Source of the DNA: Sphingobium naphthae
GTDB lineage: Bacteria > Pseudomonadota > Alphaproteobacteria > Sphingomonadales > Sphingomonadaceae
NCBI RefSeq assembly: GCF_020782235.1
Contig: NZ_JAJGNO010000016.1
Span: 1 to 64,000 of the forward strand
DNA length: 64,000 nt
Direction: 5' to 3'
Shown here: one piece after another, positions 27,085 through 35,409 of the stretch
Position numbering within the stretch: position 1 is the first letter of the stretch
Layout: the number at the start of each line of letters is the position of its first letter
The notes under the pieces: generated by a model
The model's input: the letters and a program-made list of their open reading frames with translations, nothing else
Told to the model about the DNA's origin: nothing
The model's database searches: none
Made by a program: the position numbers and the translations under genes

Positions 27085-27699
27085 CCACACCGCGCAAAGG
27101 GCCAGCCAGCCCAGTCCCTCGATCCAGCCGGCCAGCACGTCGCTCGGCCAATGAACGCCCAGCCAGACCCGGCTCACGCCGATCATCAGGATCATCGCCG
27201 CGGCCAGGGCCTGCGCGATTCGCCCGCCCGCCAGCAGCGCCAGCGCGCCGAAGAACATCATATTGCCCGCCGAATGGCCGCTCGGGAAGCTGTAGCTGTT
27301 GACGATGTCCAGATGCGGCAGCAGGTCGGGACGCGGCGCGGCGTAGATTTGCTTGAGCCCCAGGTTCAGCAATGTGCCGCCCGCCATCATCCCCGCCAGC
27401 CACGCGGCCGAGCGGCGATGCCCCGCCCATAGGAGCGGCGCCAGCACCAGCGCCAGCAGCGTGATGCGCCCCAATGTGCCGCCTATCGCCGACGCCAGCC
27501 GCATCACCATCGTCACCGTCCCGCCCGGGCCGGTTTCGCGCCCCTCGCCCGCCAGCGTCATCAATCCGACATTGACGCCCTCAAGCCAGCCAGTCCGCTG
27601 CGCCAGCGCGATCAGCAACACGCAAAAAAGCGCGAGAGCCAGAGCCCCCGCGCCTTTGGCCAGCGATATCCGCCGATCAGATATGGAGCGCGCGCCCAT
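26959..27699 (-). CDS. PAP2-family membrane phosphatase
   Basis: The 246-residue inner-membrane protein has the three phosphatase motifs of the PAP2 family: KQIYAAPRP, then PSGHS, then SRVWLGVHWPSDVLAG, with the catalytic His residues in the last two. Such enzymes dephosphorylate undecaprenyl pyrophosphate or phosphatidate-type lipids on the periplasmic face. The last 45 residues are hydrophilic and unlike the family, and they overlap the 3' end of the convergent DUF2142 gene. The functional domain ends before this overlap. Its start overlaps the end of lpd by 23 bases, so it may be read through from the lpd transcript. The substrate is not assignable. Confidence 0.85.
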   Translation of the reverse strand: MGARSISDRRISLAKGAGALALALFCVLLIALAQRTGWLEGVNVGLMTLAGEGRETGPGGTVTMVMRLASAIGGTLGRITLLALVLAPLLWAGHRRSAAWLAGMMAGGTLLNLGLKQIYAAPRPDLLPHLDIVNSYSFPSGHSAGNMMFFGALALLAGGRIAQALAAAMILMIGVSRVWLGVHWPSDVLAGWIEGLGWLALCAVWLPARRGEEQRADDAVVGRHAVRGDEAMDPETVEHARGGDQQ

Positions 27700-29074
27700 A
27701 AGCGGCGAGCACGCTTTCGTGCATGGATTCCGATATGGTCGGATGTGGGAAGACGGTGTGCATCAGTTCCGCCTCGGTGGTCTCCAGCGTCTTGCCGATG
27801 GTGTAGCCCTGGATCATCTCGGTCACTTCCGCGCCGATCATGTGGGCGCCCAGCAATTCCCCGGTCTTGGCGTCGAACACGGTCTTGGTGAAGCCTTCCG
27901 CCTCGCCCAGCGCGATCGCCTTGCCATTGCCGATGAAGGGGAACATGCCGACCTTCACCTCATAGCCCGCTTCCTTCGCCTTGGCTTCGGTGAGGCCGAC
28001 GCTGGCGATTTGCGGATGACAGTAGGTGCAGCCCGGGATGTTGCGCGCATCCATGGCGTGGGGATGCTTGCCGGCGATGGCTTCGGCGGCGATCACGCCC
28101 TCATGGCTCGCCTTGTGCGCCAGCCATGGCGGCGCGGTGATGTCGCCGATCGCCCACAGCCCCTCGACATTGGTGCGGCACATCTCGTCGGTCTTGAGGA
28201 AGCCGCGATCGTCCACCGCGACGCCCAGTTCCTGAAGGCCGATGTCGGCGGTATTGGGAACGATGCCGATGGCGACGATCATATGGCTGAACTCGGCGGC
28301 GCTTTCCTTCCCGGCCTTGTCCTTGAGCTTGGCCGAAACGCCTTTGTCCGTGACCTTGATGTCGCTGACGCCCGCGCTGGTCATGATGGTCATGCCCTGC
28401 TTCTTGAGCGCCTTTTCCAGGAAGGCGGACACGTCCGCATCCTCCACCGGCACGATGCGGTCCATCATCTCGACGACGGTGACGTCCGCGCCCATATCAT
28501 TGTAGAAGCTGGCGAATTCGATGCCGATCGCGCCCGATCCGATGACTAGCAGCTTGGTCGGCATTTCGGGCGGCGTCATCGCGTGGCGGTAGGTCCACAC
28601 CCGCTTGCCATCGGCCGGGGTGCCGGGCAGGTCGCGCGCGCGCGCGCCGGTGGCCAGGATGATGTTCTTGGCCGTCAGCTCCTCGGTCTTGCCGTCCTTG
28701 GTGACGCTGAGCTTGCCCTTCCCGGTCAGCTTGCCCTCACCCATGTGGACGGCGATCTTGTTCTTCTTCATCAGGTGCGTGACGCCCTGATTGAGCTGCT
28801 TGGCGACGCCGCGCGACCGCTTCACCACGGCGGCGATGTCGGCGCTGATCTTCTCAGCAGCCAAGCCATAATCGCCGGCATGCTGCATATAGTGGTAGAT
28901 TTCGGCCGACCGCAGCAGCGCCTTGGTGGGGATGCAACCCCAGTTCAAACAAATGCCGCCCAGATTCTCGCGCTCGACGATGGCGGTCTTGAGCCCCAGC
29001 TGGGCGGCGCGGATCGCGGCGACATAGCCGCCGGGGCCGGAGCCCAGAACGATGAGATCGTAATTCTCAGCCAT
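27677..29074 (-). CDS. lpd: Dihydrolipoyl dehydrogenase (E3)
   Basis: This FAD-dependent E3 component of 2-oxoacid dehydrogenases reoxidises dihydrolipoamide with NAD+. The 465-residue protein has the FAD motif VLGSGPGGYVAAIRAAQLG, the redox disulfide GGICLNWGCIPTKAL, an NAD motif LVIGSGAIGIEFASF, and the C-terminal His-Glu in VFPHPTISE. It is encoded 16 bases downstream of the thioesterase and in the same orientation as the E2 gene, so it most likely serves the pyruvate dehydrogenase complex. E3 may be shared with the other 2-oxoacid dehydrogenases if no second copy exists. Confidence 0.95.
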   Translation of the reverse strand: MAENYDLIVLGSGPGGYVAAIRAAQLGLKTAIVERENLGGICLNWGCIPTKALLRSAEIYHYMQHAGDYGLAAEKISADIAAVVKRSRGVAKQLNQGVTHLMKKNKIAVHMGEGKLTGKGKLSVTKDGKTEELTAKNIILATGARARDLPGTPADGKRVWTYRHAMTPPEMPTKLLVIGSGAIGIEFASFYNDMGADVTVVEMMDRIVPVEDADVSAFLEKALKKQGMTIMTSAGVSDIKVTDKGVSAKLKDKAGKESAAEFSHMIVAIGIVPNTADIGLQELGVAVDDRGFLKTDEMCRTNVEGLWAIGDITAPPWLAHKASHEGVIAAEAIAGKHPHAMDARNIPGCTYCHPQIASVGLTEAKAKEAGYEVKVGMFPFIGNGKAIALGEAEGFTKTVFDAKTGELLGAHMIGAEVTEMIQGYTIGKTLETTEAELMHTVFPHPTISESMHESVLAAYGRALHI

Positions 29075-29090
29075 GATCAGTCTCTCTAAT

Positions 29091-29492
29091 CTATTCCGCC
29101 GGAAGCGGCGGCACGGAACGGGGCTGGCGATCTTCGCCGATCGCCACGAAAGTGAAGGTTGCGCGGGTCACGCGATAGCTGCGGTCGTCATGACGGGTCC
29201 GCCGCCAGGCCTCGACATCGATCTTCATCGACGTGCGGCCGACCGATTTCAGGGTCGCGAACACTGATACCTCGTCACCGACCACGACAGGCCGCAGGAA
29301 GGTCATGCCCTCCACCGCGATCGTCACGGCGCGGCCGTGGCTGTAGCGGGCCGCGACCGAACCAGCCGCCGAGTCCATCAGGCTCATCAGCCAGCCGCCG
29401 AAAATATCCCCATAGGGATTGGTGTCGGCGGGCATGGCGATGATGCGCACCGCCGGGCTGGCTTCCGGCGGCTGTTCGTCCGAGTGGCTCAT
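29091..29492 (-). CDS. Acyl-CoA thioesterase, hotdog fold (YciA-like)
   Basis: The 133-residue thioesterase has the hotdog-fold signature of the YciA/ACOT group: NPYGDIFGGWLMSLMDSAA with the catalytic Asp, then a central TFLRPVVVGDEVSV. It hydrolyses short- or medium-chain acyl-CoA. Its ATG overlaps the stop of the E2 gene in an ATGA, and lpd follows within 16 bases, so it is embedded in the pyruvate dehydrogenase operon. This placement suggests a link to acetyl-CoA balance, but substrate preference cannot be read from the sequence. Confidence 0.88.
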   Translation of the reverse strand: MSHSDEQPPEASPAVRIIAMPADTNPYGDIFGGWLMSLMDSAAGSVAARYSHGRAVTIAVEGMTFLRPVVVGDEVSVFATLKSVGRTSMKIDVEAWRRTRHDDRSYRVTRATFTFVAIGEDRQPRSVPPLPAE

Positions 29493-30790
29493 CAGGCGAG
29501 CAGGCCCATCGGGTTCTCGATCAGTTCCTTGAACACCTGCATCAGACGGGCGCCGTCAGCCCCGTCGATGGCGCGATGGTCGAAGCTGCCGGTCGCCGAC
29601 ATGACGGTCGCGATCTGCACCGCATCTTCGACGATATAGGGTCGCTTCTCGCCCGCGCCGATCGCCATGATCATGGCCTGCGGGGGATTGATGACCGCTT
29701 CGAACTGCTTGATGCCGAACATGCCCATGTTCGACAAAGACGCGGTGCCGCCCTGATATTCCTCGGGCTTCAGCTTGCCGTCCTTGGCGCGGCCGGCAAG
29801 GTCCTTCATCGCGGTGGAAATGGCGGCGACGCCCTTGCTGTCGGCTTCGGTCACGATGGGCGTGATGAGGCCGCCGGGGATCGAGACGGCGACCGAAATG
29901 TCGGCGCGCTTGAACTGGAGCATCTGGTCGCCGGCGAACTGCACATTGCATTCGGGCACCTGCACCAGCGCGACGCCCAGCGCCTTGATCAGCAGATCGT
30001 TGACTGACAGCTTGACCTTGCGGCTTTCCAGGCCGGCATTGAGTTCCGCGCGCAGCTTCAGCAGCTTGTCGAGCTGAATGTCCACGGTCAGGTAGATGTG
30101 CGGCACCTGCTGCTTGGACTCGGTCAGGCGACGCGCGATCGTCTTGCGCATGCCGTTGAGCTTGATGACCTCGTGCGGGATGCCGAAATCCTGGGCGGCG
30201 GCGGCGACCGGCGCGGGAGCCGGGGCGGCCGGCGCGGCGGCAGCGGCTGCGGGTGCAGCGGAGGCAACGGGCGCCACGCCGGGCTGCGCCGCGTCGATAT
30301 CGGCCTTGATGATGCGCCCGTTGGTGCCGCTGCCCTTGACGCCTGCCAGGTCGATGCCCTTGGCTTCAGCCAGGCGACGCGCGAGCGGGCTCGCCTTGAC
30401 GCGATCACCCGACGCCGGCGCGGCGGCGGGCTTCTCCGGAACGACGTCGGCCTTGGGGGCGGGGGCCGCCTCCGCTTTTTCCGGCACCGGATCGGCCTTG
30501 GGCGCGGGCGCATCGGCGCCGCCGGCGGCAGCCGCGGCGACATCCTCGCCCTCTTCGGCGATGATCGCGATCACGGTGCCGACCTTCACGCCTTCGCTGC
30601 CTTCCGACACCAGGATCTTGGCGACGACGCCTTCATCGACCGCTTCGAATTCCATCGTCGCCTTGTCGGTTTCGATCTCCGCCAGCAGGTCGCCGGACGA
30701 GACGGTGTCGCCTTCCTTGACCAGCCACTTGGCCAGCGTGCCTTCCTCCATCGTAGGCGAAAGGGCGGGCATCTGAATCTTCTTGCTCAT
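29492..30790 (-). CDS. pdhC: Pyruvate dehydrogenase E2, dihydrolipoamide acetyltransferase
   Basis: This 432-residue E2 carries one lipoyl domain with the modified lysine in [15 protein letters not shown] (about residues 1-80). An Ala/Pro-rich linker follows, then an E3/E1-binding domain at about 135-170 ([17 protein letters not shown]). Next is a second, strongly Ala/Pro-rich linker, and then the catalytic domain with DHRAIDG near the C-terminus. The start sequence [20 protein letters not shown] is typical of the pyruvate rather than the oxoglutarate complex. Thioesterase and lpd follow on the same strand. The E1 genes (pdhA and pdhB), usually directly upstream, are not here; a divergent stress protein gene occupies that side. 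Confidence 0.94.
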   Translation of the reverse strand: MSKKIQMPALSPTMEEGTLAKWLVKEGDTVSSGDLLAEIETDKATMEFEAVDEGVVAKILVSEGSEGVKVGTVIAIIAEEGEDVAAAAAGGADAPAPKADPVPEKAEAAPAPKADVVPEKPAAAPASGDRVKASPLARRLAEAKGIDLAGVKGSGTNGRIIKADIDAAQPGVAPVASAAPAAAAAAPAAPAPAPVAAAAQDFGIPHEVIKLNGMRKTIARRLTESKQQVPHIYLTVDIQLDKLLKLRAELNAGLESRKVKLSVNDLLIKALGVALVQVPECNVQFAGDQMLQFKRADISVAVSIPGGLITPIVTEADSKGVAAISTAMKDLAGRAKDGKLKPEEYQGGTASLSNMGMFGIKQFEAVINPPQAMIMAIGAGEKRPYIVEDAVQIATVMSATGSFDHRAIDGADGARLMQVFKELIENPMGLLA

Positions 30791-30976
30791 GCGTGCGGGG
30801 CCTCTTCTTGATTATCCGGCGGTCGCCATTTGCCGCCGTGTTTCCACCCATTCGCCGGATCGGTCAAGCAGCGGCTTGCAGAGCGGCCATTTATCCCCCA
30901 CATTTCACCTGACTGGTTCGTTGACATCTTCTTCCCGACCGTCACGGCCATAAGTTCAATGCGGGGGCGATTAAAA

Positions 30977-31432
30977 ATGCGGACATATCTGGTTGTTGTG
31001 GACGAATCGCCGGAGGCCGAGACCGCCCTTCGCTTCGCCGCCCGGCGCGCCGCCAAGACCGGCGGCGCGGTGCGTATCCTCGCCCTCATCCCGCCCGCCG
31101 AGTTCGTGCAATGGGGCGGCGTGCAGGCGACGATGGAGGATGAAGCGCTGCAGCGTGCCGAGGCGCTGGTCACCAGCGCGGCGGGAACGCTGAGCGACGA
31201 GTCCGGCATCCGCCCCAGCATCACCGTGCGCCAGGGCGAAGCCGTCGCCGTCGTGCGCAAGACGCTGGAGGAAATGGACGATGTCGCCGCGCTGGTGCTG
31301 GGCGCAGCCGCGACCGGCAATCCGGGCAAGCTCGTCACCCACTTCGCCGGCGCGGATGCGGGCAAGCTGCCCTGCCCGATCATGGTGATCCCGGGCGGCC
31401 TCGACGCCGATGCGATCGACCGGCTGAGTTGA
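30977..31432 (+). CDS. Universal stress protein family (UspA-like)
   Basis: The single Usp domain of 151 residues begins MRTYLVVVDESPEAETALRFA and ends with an ATP-loop-like stretch LVLGAAATGNPGKL, then CPIMVIPGG. The GX2GX9G(S/T) nucleotide motif is only partly recognisable, so ATP binding is uncertain. ATG 30977 is preferred, and an ATG at 30959 in the same frame is possible. The gene is divergent from the pdhC operon, with about 186 bases between the starts. Its role is a general stress response, without a defined reaction. Confidence 0.87.
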   Translation: MRTYLVVVDESPEAETALRFAARRAAKTGGAVRILALIPPAEFVQWGGVQATMEDEALQRAEALVTSAAGTLSDESGIRPSITVRQGEAVAVVRKTLEEMDDVAALVLGAAATGNPGKLVTHFAGADAGKLPCPIMVIPGGLDADAIDRLS

Positions 31433-31501
31433 ACCGCCGGGAGCGGCCGCCCTTCCCGCGGCTGCGCGAGTCCTTATCGGTGAGATGCCCGGATATAGTG
31501 T

Positions 31502-31517
31502 CCCCGCTGTTGCGGGG
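31502..31517. repeat. Short GC hairpin between the convergent usp and rnr genes
   Basis: CCCCGC-TGTT-GCGGGG forms a 6-bp stem and tetraloop between two convergent stops. It resembles the hairpins at 22783-22798 and 58955-58975. It could act as a bidirectional transcription barrier, although no T-run follows on either strand. Confidence 0.4.
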
Positions 31518-31541
31518 CGACGACAAAGGATAGGCCAGCGC

Positions 31542-33842
31542 CTACCGTTTATGCTTGCCCCGCTTTGATCCGATATGCCGGATGTTGGTCGGCCGGCCCC
31601 GCTTGATCCCGGGCCGGGTCCAGTCGCGCTTTACCGGTCCCCCGCGAGGAGCCGGCGAGTCGGGCAGCTCGAAGCGCAGTGAGCCGTTGATCGGGTCTGC
31701 CTCCGCCAGCCGCAACTCCAGCCGCTGCCCCACCGTATAGCGATCGCCGCTCTCGACGCCCTGCAGGGCCTTGCCCGCTTCGTCATAGAAGAAATGCTCG
31801 GCGCCCATCGTCGAAACCGGCACCAGCCCGTCGCCGCCCAATCCCTCCACCGTCGCGAAAAAGCCGAAATTCTGCACGCCCGTGATGCGCGCCGGCATCA
31901 CCTCGCCGACATGCGCCGCCAGATAGGCCGCGACATAGCGGTCGATCGTTTCCCGCTCCGCCTCCATCGCGCGCCGCTCATGGCCCGAGATCATCTCGCC
32001 GACACGGCCCATATTCTCATAATCGTCCTGGCTCAGCGAGGAGCGGTCCGGAATATCCTTCCCCTTGGGCGCGCGCAGTTCCAGCCCATAGGCGCCCACC
32101 AGCGCCCGGTGCACCAGCAGGTCGGCGTAGCGACGGATCGGCGACGTGAAATGCGCGTAGCTGCCCAGCGCCAGCCCGAAATGCCCCATATTCTGCGGCG
32201 CATAATAGGCCTGGGTCTGGCTGCGCAGGATCATCTCCATGATCTGGGGCTTTTCCTCCGCCTCGCCGATCTTCGCGATCAGCTGGTTGAATGTGGAGGG
32301 CTTGACCACCTGCCCCAGCGCGAAGCTGATGTCGAAGGTGGCGAGATAATCCTTGAGCGCCACCAGCTTGTCGCGGCTGGGCGGCTCGTGAACGCGATAC
32401 ATGACCGGCGCCTTCTTCGCTTCCAGCGCCTTGGCGGCCGCGACGTTGGCGGCGATCATATAATCCTCGATCAGCATATGCGCGTCGAGCCGTTCGCGCA
32501 CCGCTACGCTGACGATCTTGCCCATCTCGTCCAGCACCACGCGGCGCTCGGGCAGGTCCAGCGCCAGCGGATCGCGCGCCTGCCGCGCCTTGCGCAGCAG
32601 CGCCCAGCAGGCCCAGAGCGGTTTCAGCGCCGGTTCCAGCAAGCCATTGTCTTTGGTCCCGTCGATCGCCGCCTGCGCATCCTCATAGGCGAGCACCGCC
32701 GCCACCCGGATCACCGCCCGCGTGAAGCGCCACGCCGTCACCTTGCCCTGGGCGTTGATGGTGAGGTGACATGCCATCGCCGCCCGGTCCTCACCCGCCC
32801 GCAGCGAGCACATGTCGGACGACAGCTGGTGCGGCAGCATCGGCACGACCAGGTCGGGGAAATAGACGCTGTTGCCCCGCTTGCGCGCTTCCTTGTCGAG
32901 CGCGCTGCCAGGCCGGACATAGTAGCTGACGTCAGCGATCGCGACGATCGCCTTGTAGCCGCCGGGATTGGCCTCATCCTCGTCCGGCGTGGCCCAGACC
33001 GCATCGTCATGGTCGCGCGCGTCGACCGGATCGATCGCGACGATCGGCAAATGCCGCAGATCCTCGCGCTTGTCCTCGTGCAGCGGCAGACGGGCGACGG
33101 CCAGCGCCTCTTCCTCGACCCGCTCCGGGAAGACATGGGGAATGCCATGTTTGTGGATCGCGATCAGGCTGAAGCTGCGCGGCGCAAAGGGATCGCCCAA
33201 TATGTCGGTCACTCGCGCGGAGATGCGCGGCGGACGGCCATGCGGCTCCGCCAGCACCAGGTCGCCCGGCTTCGCGTCGCCCGCGTCGCTGATCGGCGTA
33301 TCCTTGCGGATGCGCTTGTCGACCGGGCGCAGCCACAGCTTGCCATCCGCCATTTCCTCGACCACGCCCAGCAATTCCTCGCTGGCCTTGGCGAGCTTCT
33401 TCATCGGGTGCGCGATCCAGCCGCGCCCGGCTTCCTCGGTGCGTGCAAGAATGCGGTCGCCGATCGTCAGCGCCCCCCGCTTGCCCCGCTCCACCACGCG
33501 CAGCCGCGGCGCGGGCTGGCCCTCCGCTTCCCAGCGTTCGGGCGTGGCGATCAGCACCGTGTCGTCGACATCGACGATGCGCAGCACCGTCACCTTGGGC
33601 ACGCCGCCCATCTTGTGGAAAGCCCGCGCCGGGCCGATGTCGATCAGCCCTTCATCCGCCATGTCCTTCAGCAGCGCCTTGAGCGCGATCTTTTCCTGGC
33701 CTTTGAGGCCAAAGGCCTTGGCGATCTCGCGCTTGCCGGCGGGCGTGTCGGATTCCGCGATGAAGTCCATCACCTGTTCGCGGGTCGGCAGGCCAGCGGG
33801 GCGGACCTTGGCGGGTTTCTTCTGTTTCTGGTTGGAAGCCAT
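31542..33842 (-). CDS. rnr: Ribonuclease R
   Basis: This 3'-5' exoribonuclease degrades structured RNA and takes part in rRNA quality control. The 766-residue protein has an N-terminal helix-turn-helix and cold-shock-like domains. The catalytic RNB domain contains IDPVDARDHDDAVWA, with the metal-binding aspartates, and YADLLVHRAL. A C-terminal S1 domain (GEVMPARITGVQNFGFFATV) and a very basic tail ending KRGKHKR complete it. ATG 33842 is used; a TTG one codon earlier is also in frame. It is convergent with usp. The basic tail is usual for RNase R and mediates RNA and ribosome contact. Confidence 0.95.
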   Translation of the reverse strand: MASNQKQKKPAKVRPAGLPTREQVMDFIAESDTPAGKREIAKAFGLKGQEKIALKALLKDMADEGLIDIGPARAFHKMGGVPKVTVLRIVDVDDTVLIATPERWEAEGQPAPRLRVVERGKRGALTIGDRILARTEEAGRGWIAHPMKKLAKASEELLGVVEEMADGKLWLRPVDKRIRKDTPISDAGDAKPGDLVLAEPHGRPPRISARVTDILGDPFAPRSFSLIAIHKHGIPHVFPERVEEEALAVARLPLHEDKREDLRHLPIVAIDPVDARDHDDAVWATPDEDEANPGGYKAIVAIADVSYYVRPGSALDKEARKRGNSVYFPDLVVPMLPHQLSSDMCSLRAGEDRAAMACHLTINAQGKVTAWRFTRAVIRVAAVLAYEDAQAAIDGTKDNGLLEPALKPLWACWALLRKARQARDPLALDLPERRVVLDEMGKIVSVAVRERLDAHMLIEDYMIAANVAAAKALEAKKAPVMYRVHEPPSRDKLVALKDYLATFDISFALGQVVKPSTFNQLIAKIGEAEEKPQIMEMILRSQTQAYYAPQNMGHFGLALGSYAHFTSPIRRYADLLVHRALVGAYGLELRAPKGKDIPDRSSLSQDDYENMGRVGEMISGHERRAMEAERETIDRYVAAYLAAHVGEVMPARITGVQNFGFFATVEGLGGDGLVPVSTMGAEHFFYDEAGKALQGVESGDRYTVGQRLELRLAEADPINGSLRFELPDSPAPRGGPVKRDWTRPGIKRGRPTNIRHIGSKRGKHKR

Positions 33843-33939
33843 CAATCAGCTATAGGGACGCGCGGTGCGCAGCGCCAGTGCCGCCGCCCGACTGCTCCAC
33901 GACCTTGCGCATGTTCGCTTTCTGTTCTACACCGCCGCC

Positions 33940-35007
33940 ATGGCGATCGAGAAAGGCAGAGGCGCGACCCTGAACGGCGAAAGCCGCCGCTTCGCCCTGC
34001 CCGAGCGGCAGGTCGATGGCGACTGGCTGGACATGGCGGAAGCCATCGACGGCCCGGCCCCGCGCCTGCGCACCCAGGTCACGGTGGAGCATCCCCGCAC
34101 GATCATCGCCCGCAACAACTCGCCCGACATCGCCTTTTCGCAGTCGATCAACGCCTATCGCGGCTGCGAGCATGGCTGCATCTATTGTTTCGCGCGGCCG
34201 ACCCATGCCTATCTCGACCTCTCGCCCGGGCTGGATTTCGAAAGCCGGCTCTTCGCCAAGCCCGACGCCGCGGCCCTGCTGCGCAAGGAGCTGGGCAAGC
34301 GCGGCTATGTCGTCAGCCCCATCGCCATGGGGACCAATACCGATCCCTACCAGCCGATCGAAAAGGATTGGCGCATCACGCGGCAAGTGCTGGAAGTGCT
34401 GGCCGAAACCCGGCACCCGACCTTCATCACCACCAAGTCGGACCGCATCCTGCAGGATATCGACCTGCTCGCCGATCTGGCGCGCGAAAATCTGGTCGCG
34501 GTGATGATTTCGGTGACGACGCTGGACCCCAAGGTCGCCCGCACGCTGGAGCCGCGCGCCGCCCATCCCGAAAAGCGCCTGGCCGCCATCACCCGGCTGG
34601 CGCAGGCGGGCGTGCCCGTGACCGCCAACATGTCGCCCATCATTCCGGCGATCAACGATCATGAAATCGAAAGCGTCGTCGCCCGCATCGCCGCCGCCGG
34701 GGCGCGTGATGTCAGCTATATCCTCGTGCGCCTGCCGCACGAAGTCGCCCCCCTCTTCCGCGCCTGGCTGGACGAACATCATCCCGACCGCGCAGGGAAG
34801 GTCATGGCGATCATCCGCGACCTGCGCGGCGGCCGCGACAATGATCCCAATTTCGGCAGCCGGATGAAGGGGCAAGGCGTCTGGGCCGATCTCATCCGCA
34901 CCCGCTTCATCCGGGCCAGGCGCAAGGCGGGACTGGGCGGCGAGAAGCTGGCGCTACGAACCGACCTGTTCCGCCCGCCCGAAGGCGCACAGATGCGGTT
35001 GTTTTAG
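33940..35007 (+). CDS. Radical SAM protein, PA0069 / spore photoproduct lyase-like family
   Basis: The 355-residue radical SAM enzyme has the cluster motif CX3CX2C in YRGCEHGCIYCFARPTH. Other typical segments are MGTNTDPYQPIEK and NMSPIIPAIND. The family, known from Pseudomonas PA0069, is widespread in proteobacteria and related to spore photoproduct lyase, but its substrate has not been established. ATG 33940 is chosen because the family begins shortly before the RGATLNGESRRF segment; the frame is open to 33865. It is divergent from rnr, about 97 bases away, and followed by a repeat-rich gap. Confidence 0.87.
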   Translation: MAIEKGRGATLNGESRRFALPERQVDGDWLDMAEAIDGPAPRLRTQVTVEHPRTIIARNNSPDIAFSQSINAYRGCEHGCIYCFARPTHAYLDLSPGLDFESRLFAKPDAAALLRKELGKRGYVVSPIAMGTNTDPYQPIEKDWRITRQVLEVLAETRHPTFITTKSDRILQDIDLLADLARENLVAVMISVTTLDPKVARTLEPRAAHPEKRLAAITRLAQAGVPVTANMSPIIPAINDHEIESVVARIAAAGARDVSYILVRLPHEVAPLFRAWLDEHHPDRAGKVMAIIRDLRGGRDNDPNFGSRMKGQGVWADLIRTRFIRARRKAGLGGEKLALRTDLFRPPEGAQMRLF

Positions 35008-35040
35008 GTAGCTATGGGTGGAAACAAGACATTCTGTATC

Positions 35041-35238
35041 CCTCTCCCTTGAGGGTCGGCCAGAGTCGCGCGCCTCTGGCCGAGGCTGCTCAGACGTGGC
35101 AGCTTGCTGCCTAGTCGTAGCTGGGTGAGGGGGCGGCAACCTCGCAGGAATAGACCGATATCGCGCCACCCCCCTCATCCAACTCCGCCTAGCGCTACGC
35201 GACAAGGCTTCGTATCCTTCTCCCTCAAGGGAGAAGGA
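35041..35238. repeat. Composite intergenic repeat with several inverted repeats
   Basis: This non-coding stretch contains TCGGCCAGAG (35056-35065) paired with CTCTGGCCGA (35074-35083). It also has GGGTGAGGGGGCGG (35123-35136), which is roughly complementary to CCACCCCCCTCATCC (35166-35180). The third structure is an 11-bp stem, TCCTTCTCCCT (35215-35225) with AGGGAGAAGGA (35228-35238). CTCCCTTGAGGG-like arms recur at both ends (35044 and 35220), so the whole block folds back on itself. It resembles dispersed intergenic repeats of GC-rich proteobacteria. No gene is visible in it. Confidence 0.55.
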
Positions 35239-35280
35239 GCGTCCTACTTTGGTCGTTGCCGGCCCAGAATGCCGTTCGCC

Positions 35281-35356
35281 CTGAGCCTGTCGAAGGGTCG
35301 CACTGCTTCTTCCGACAAGGCCCTTGAGAAGACGAAGCTGGCTTCGACAGGCTCAG
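35281..35356. repeat. Inverted repeat of the CTGAGCCTGTCGAAG type
   Basis: CTGAGCCTGTCGAAG (35281-35295) is repeated exactly in inverse orientation as CTTCGACAGGCTCAG (35342-35356), 46 bases apart. This 15-base motif is a familiar dispersed repeat in sphingomonad and other alphaproteobacterial intergenic regions. Together with the block at 35041-35238 it fills the 400-base gap between the radical SAM gene and dnaE. It lies 54 bases beyond the dnaE stop. Confidence 0.65.
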
Positions 35357-35409
35357 CCGTACGGATACTTGATGTTCGTTACCAGTCGCAACCTATCGCC
35401 ACGACACCC

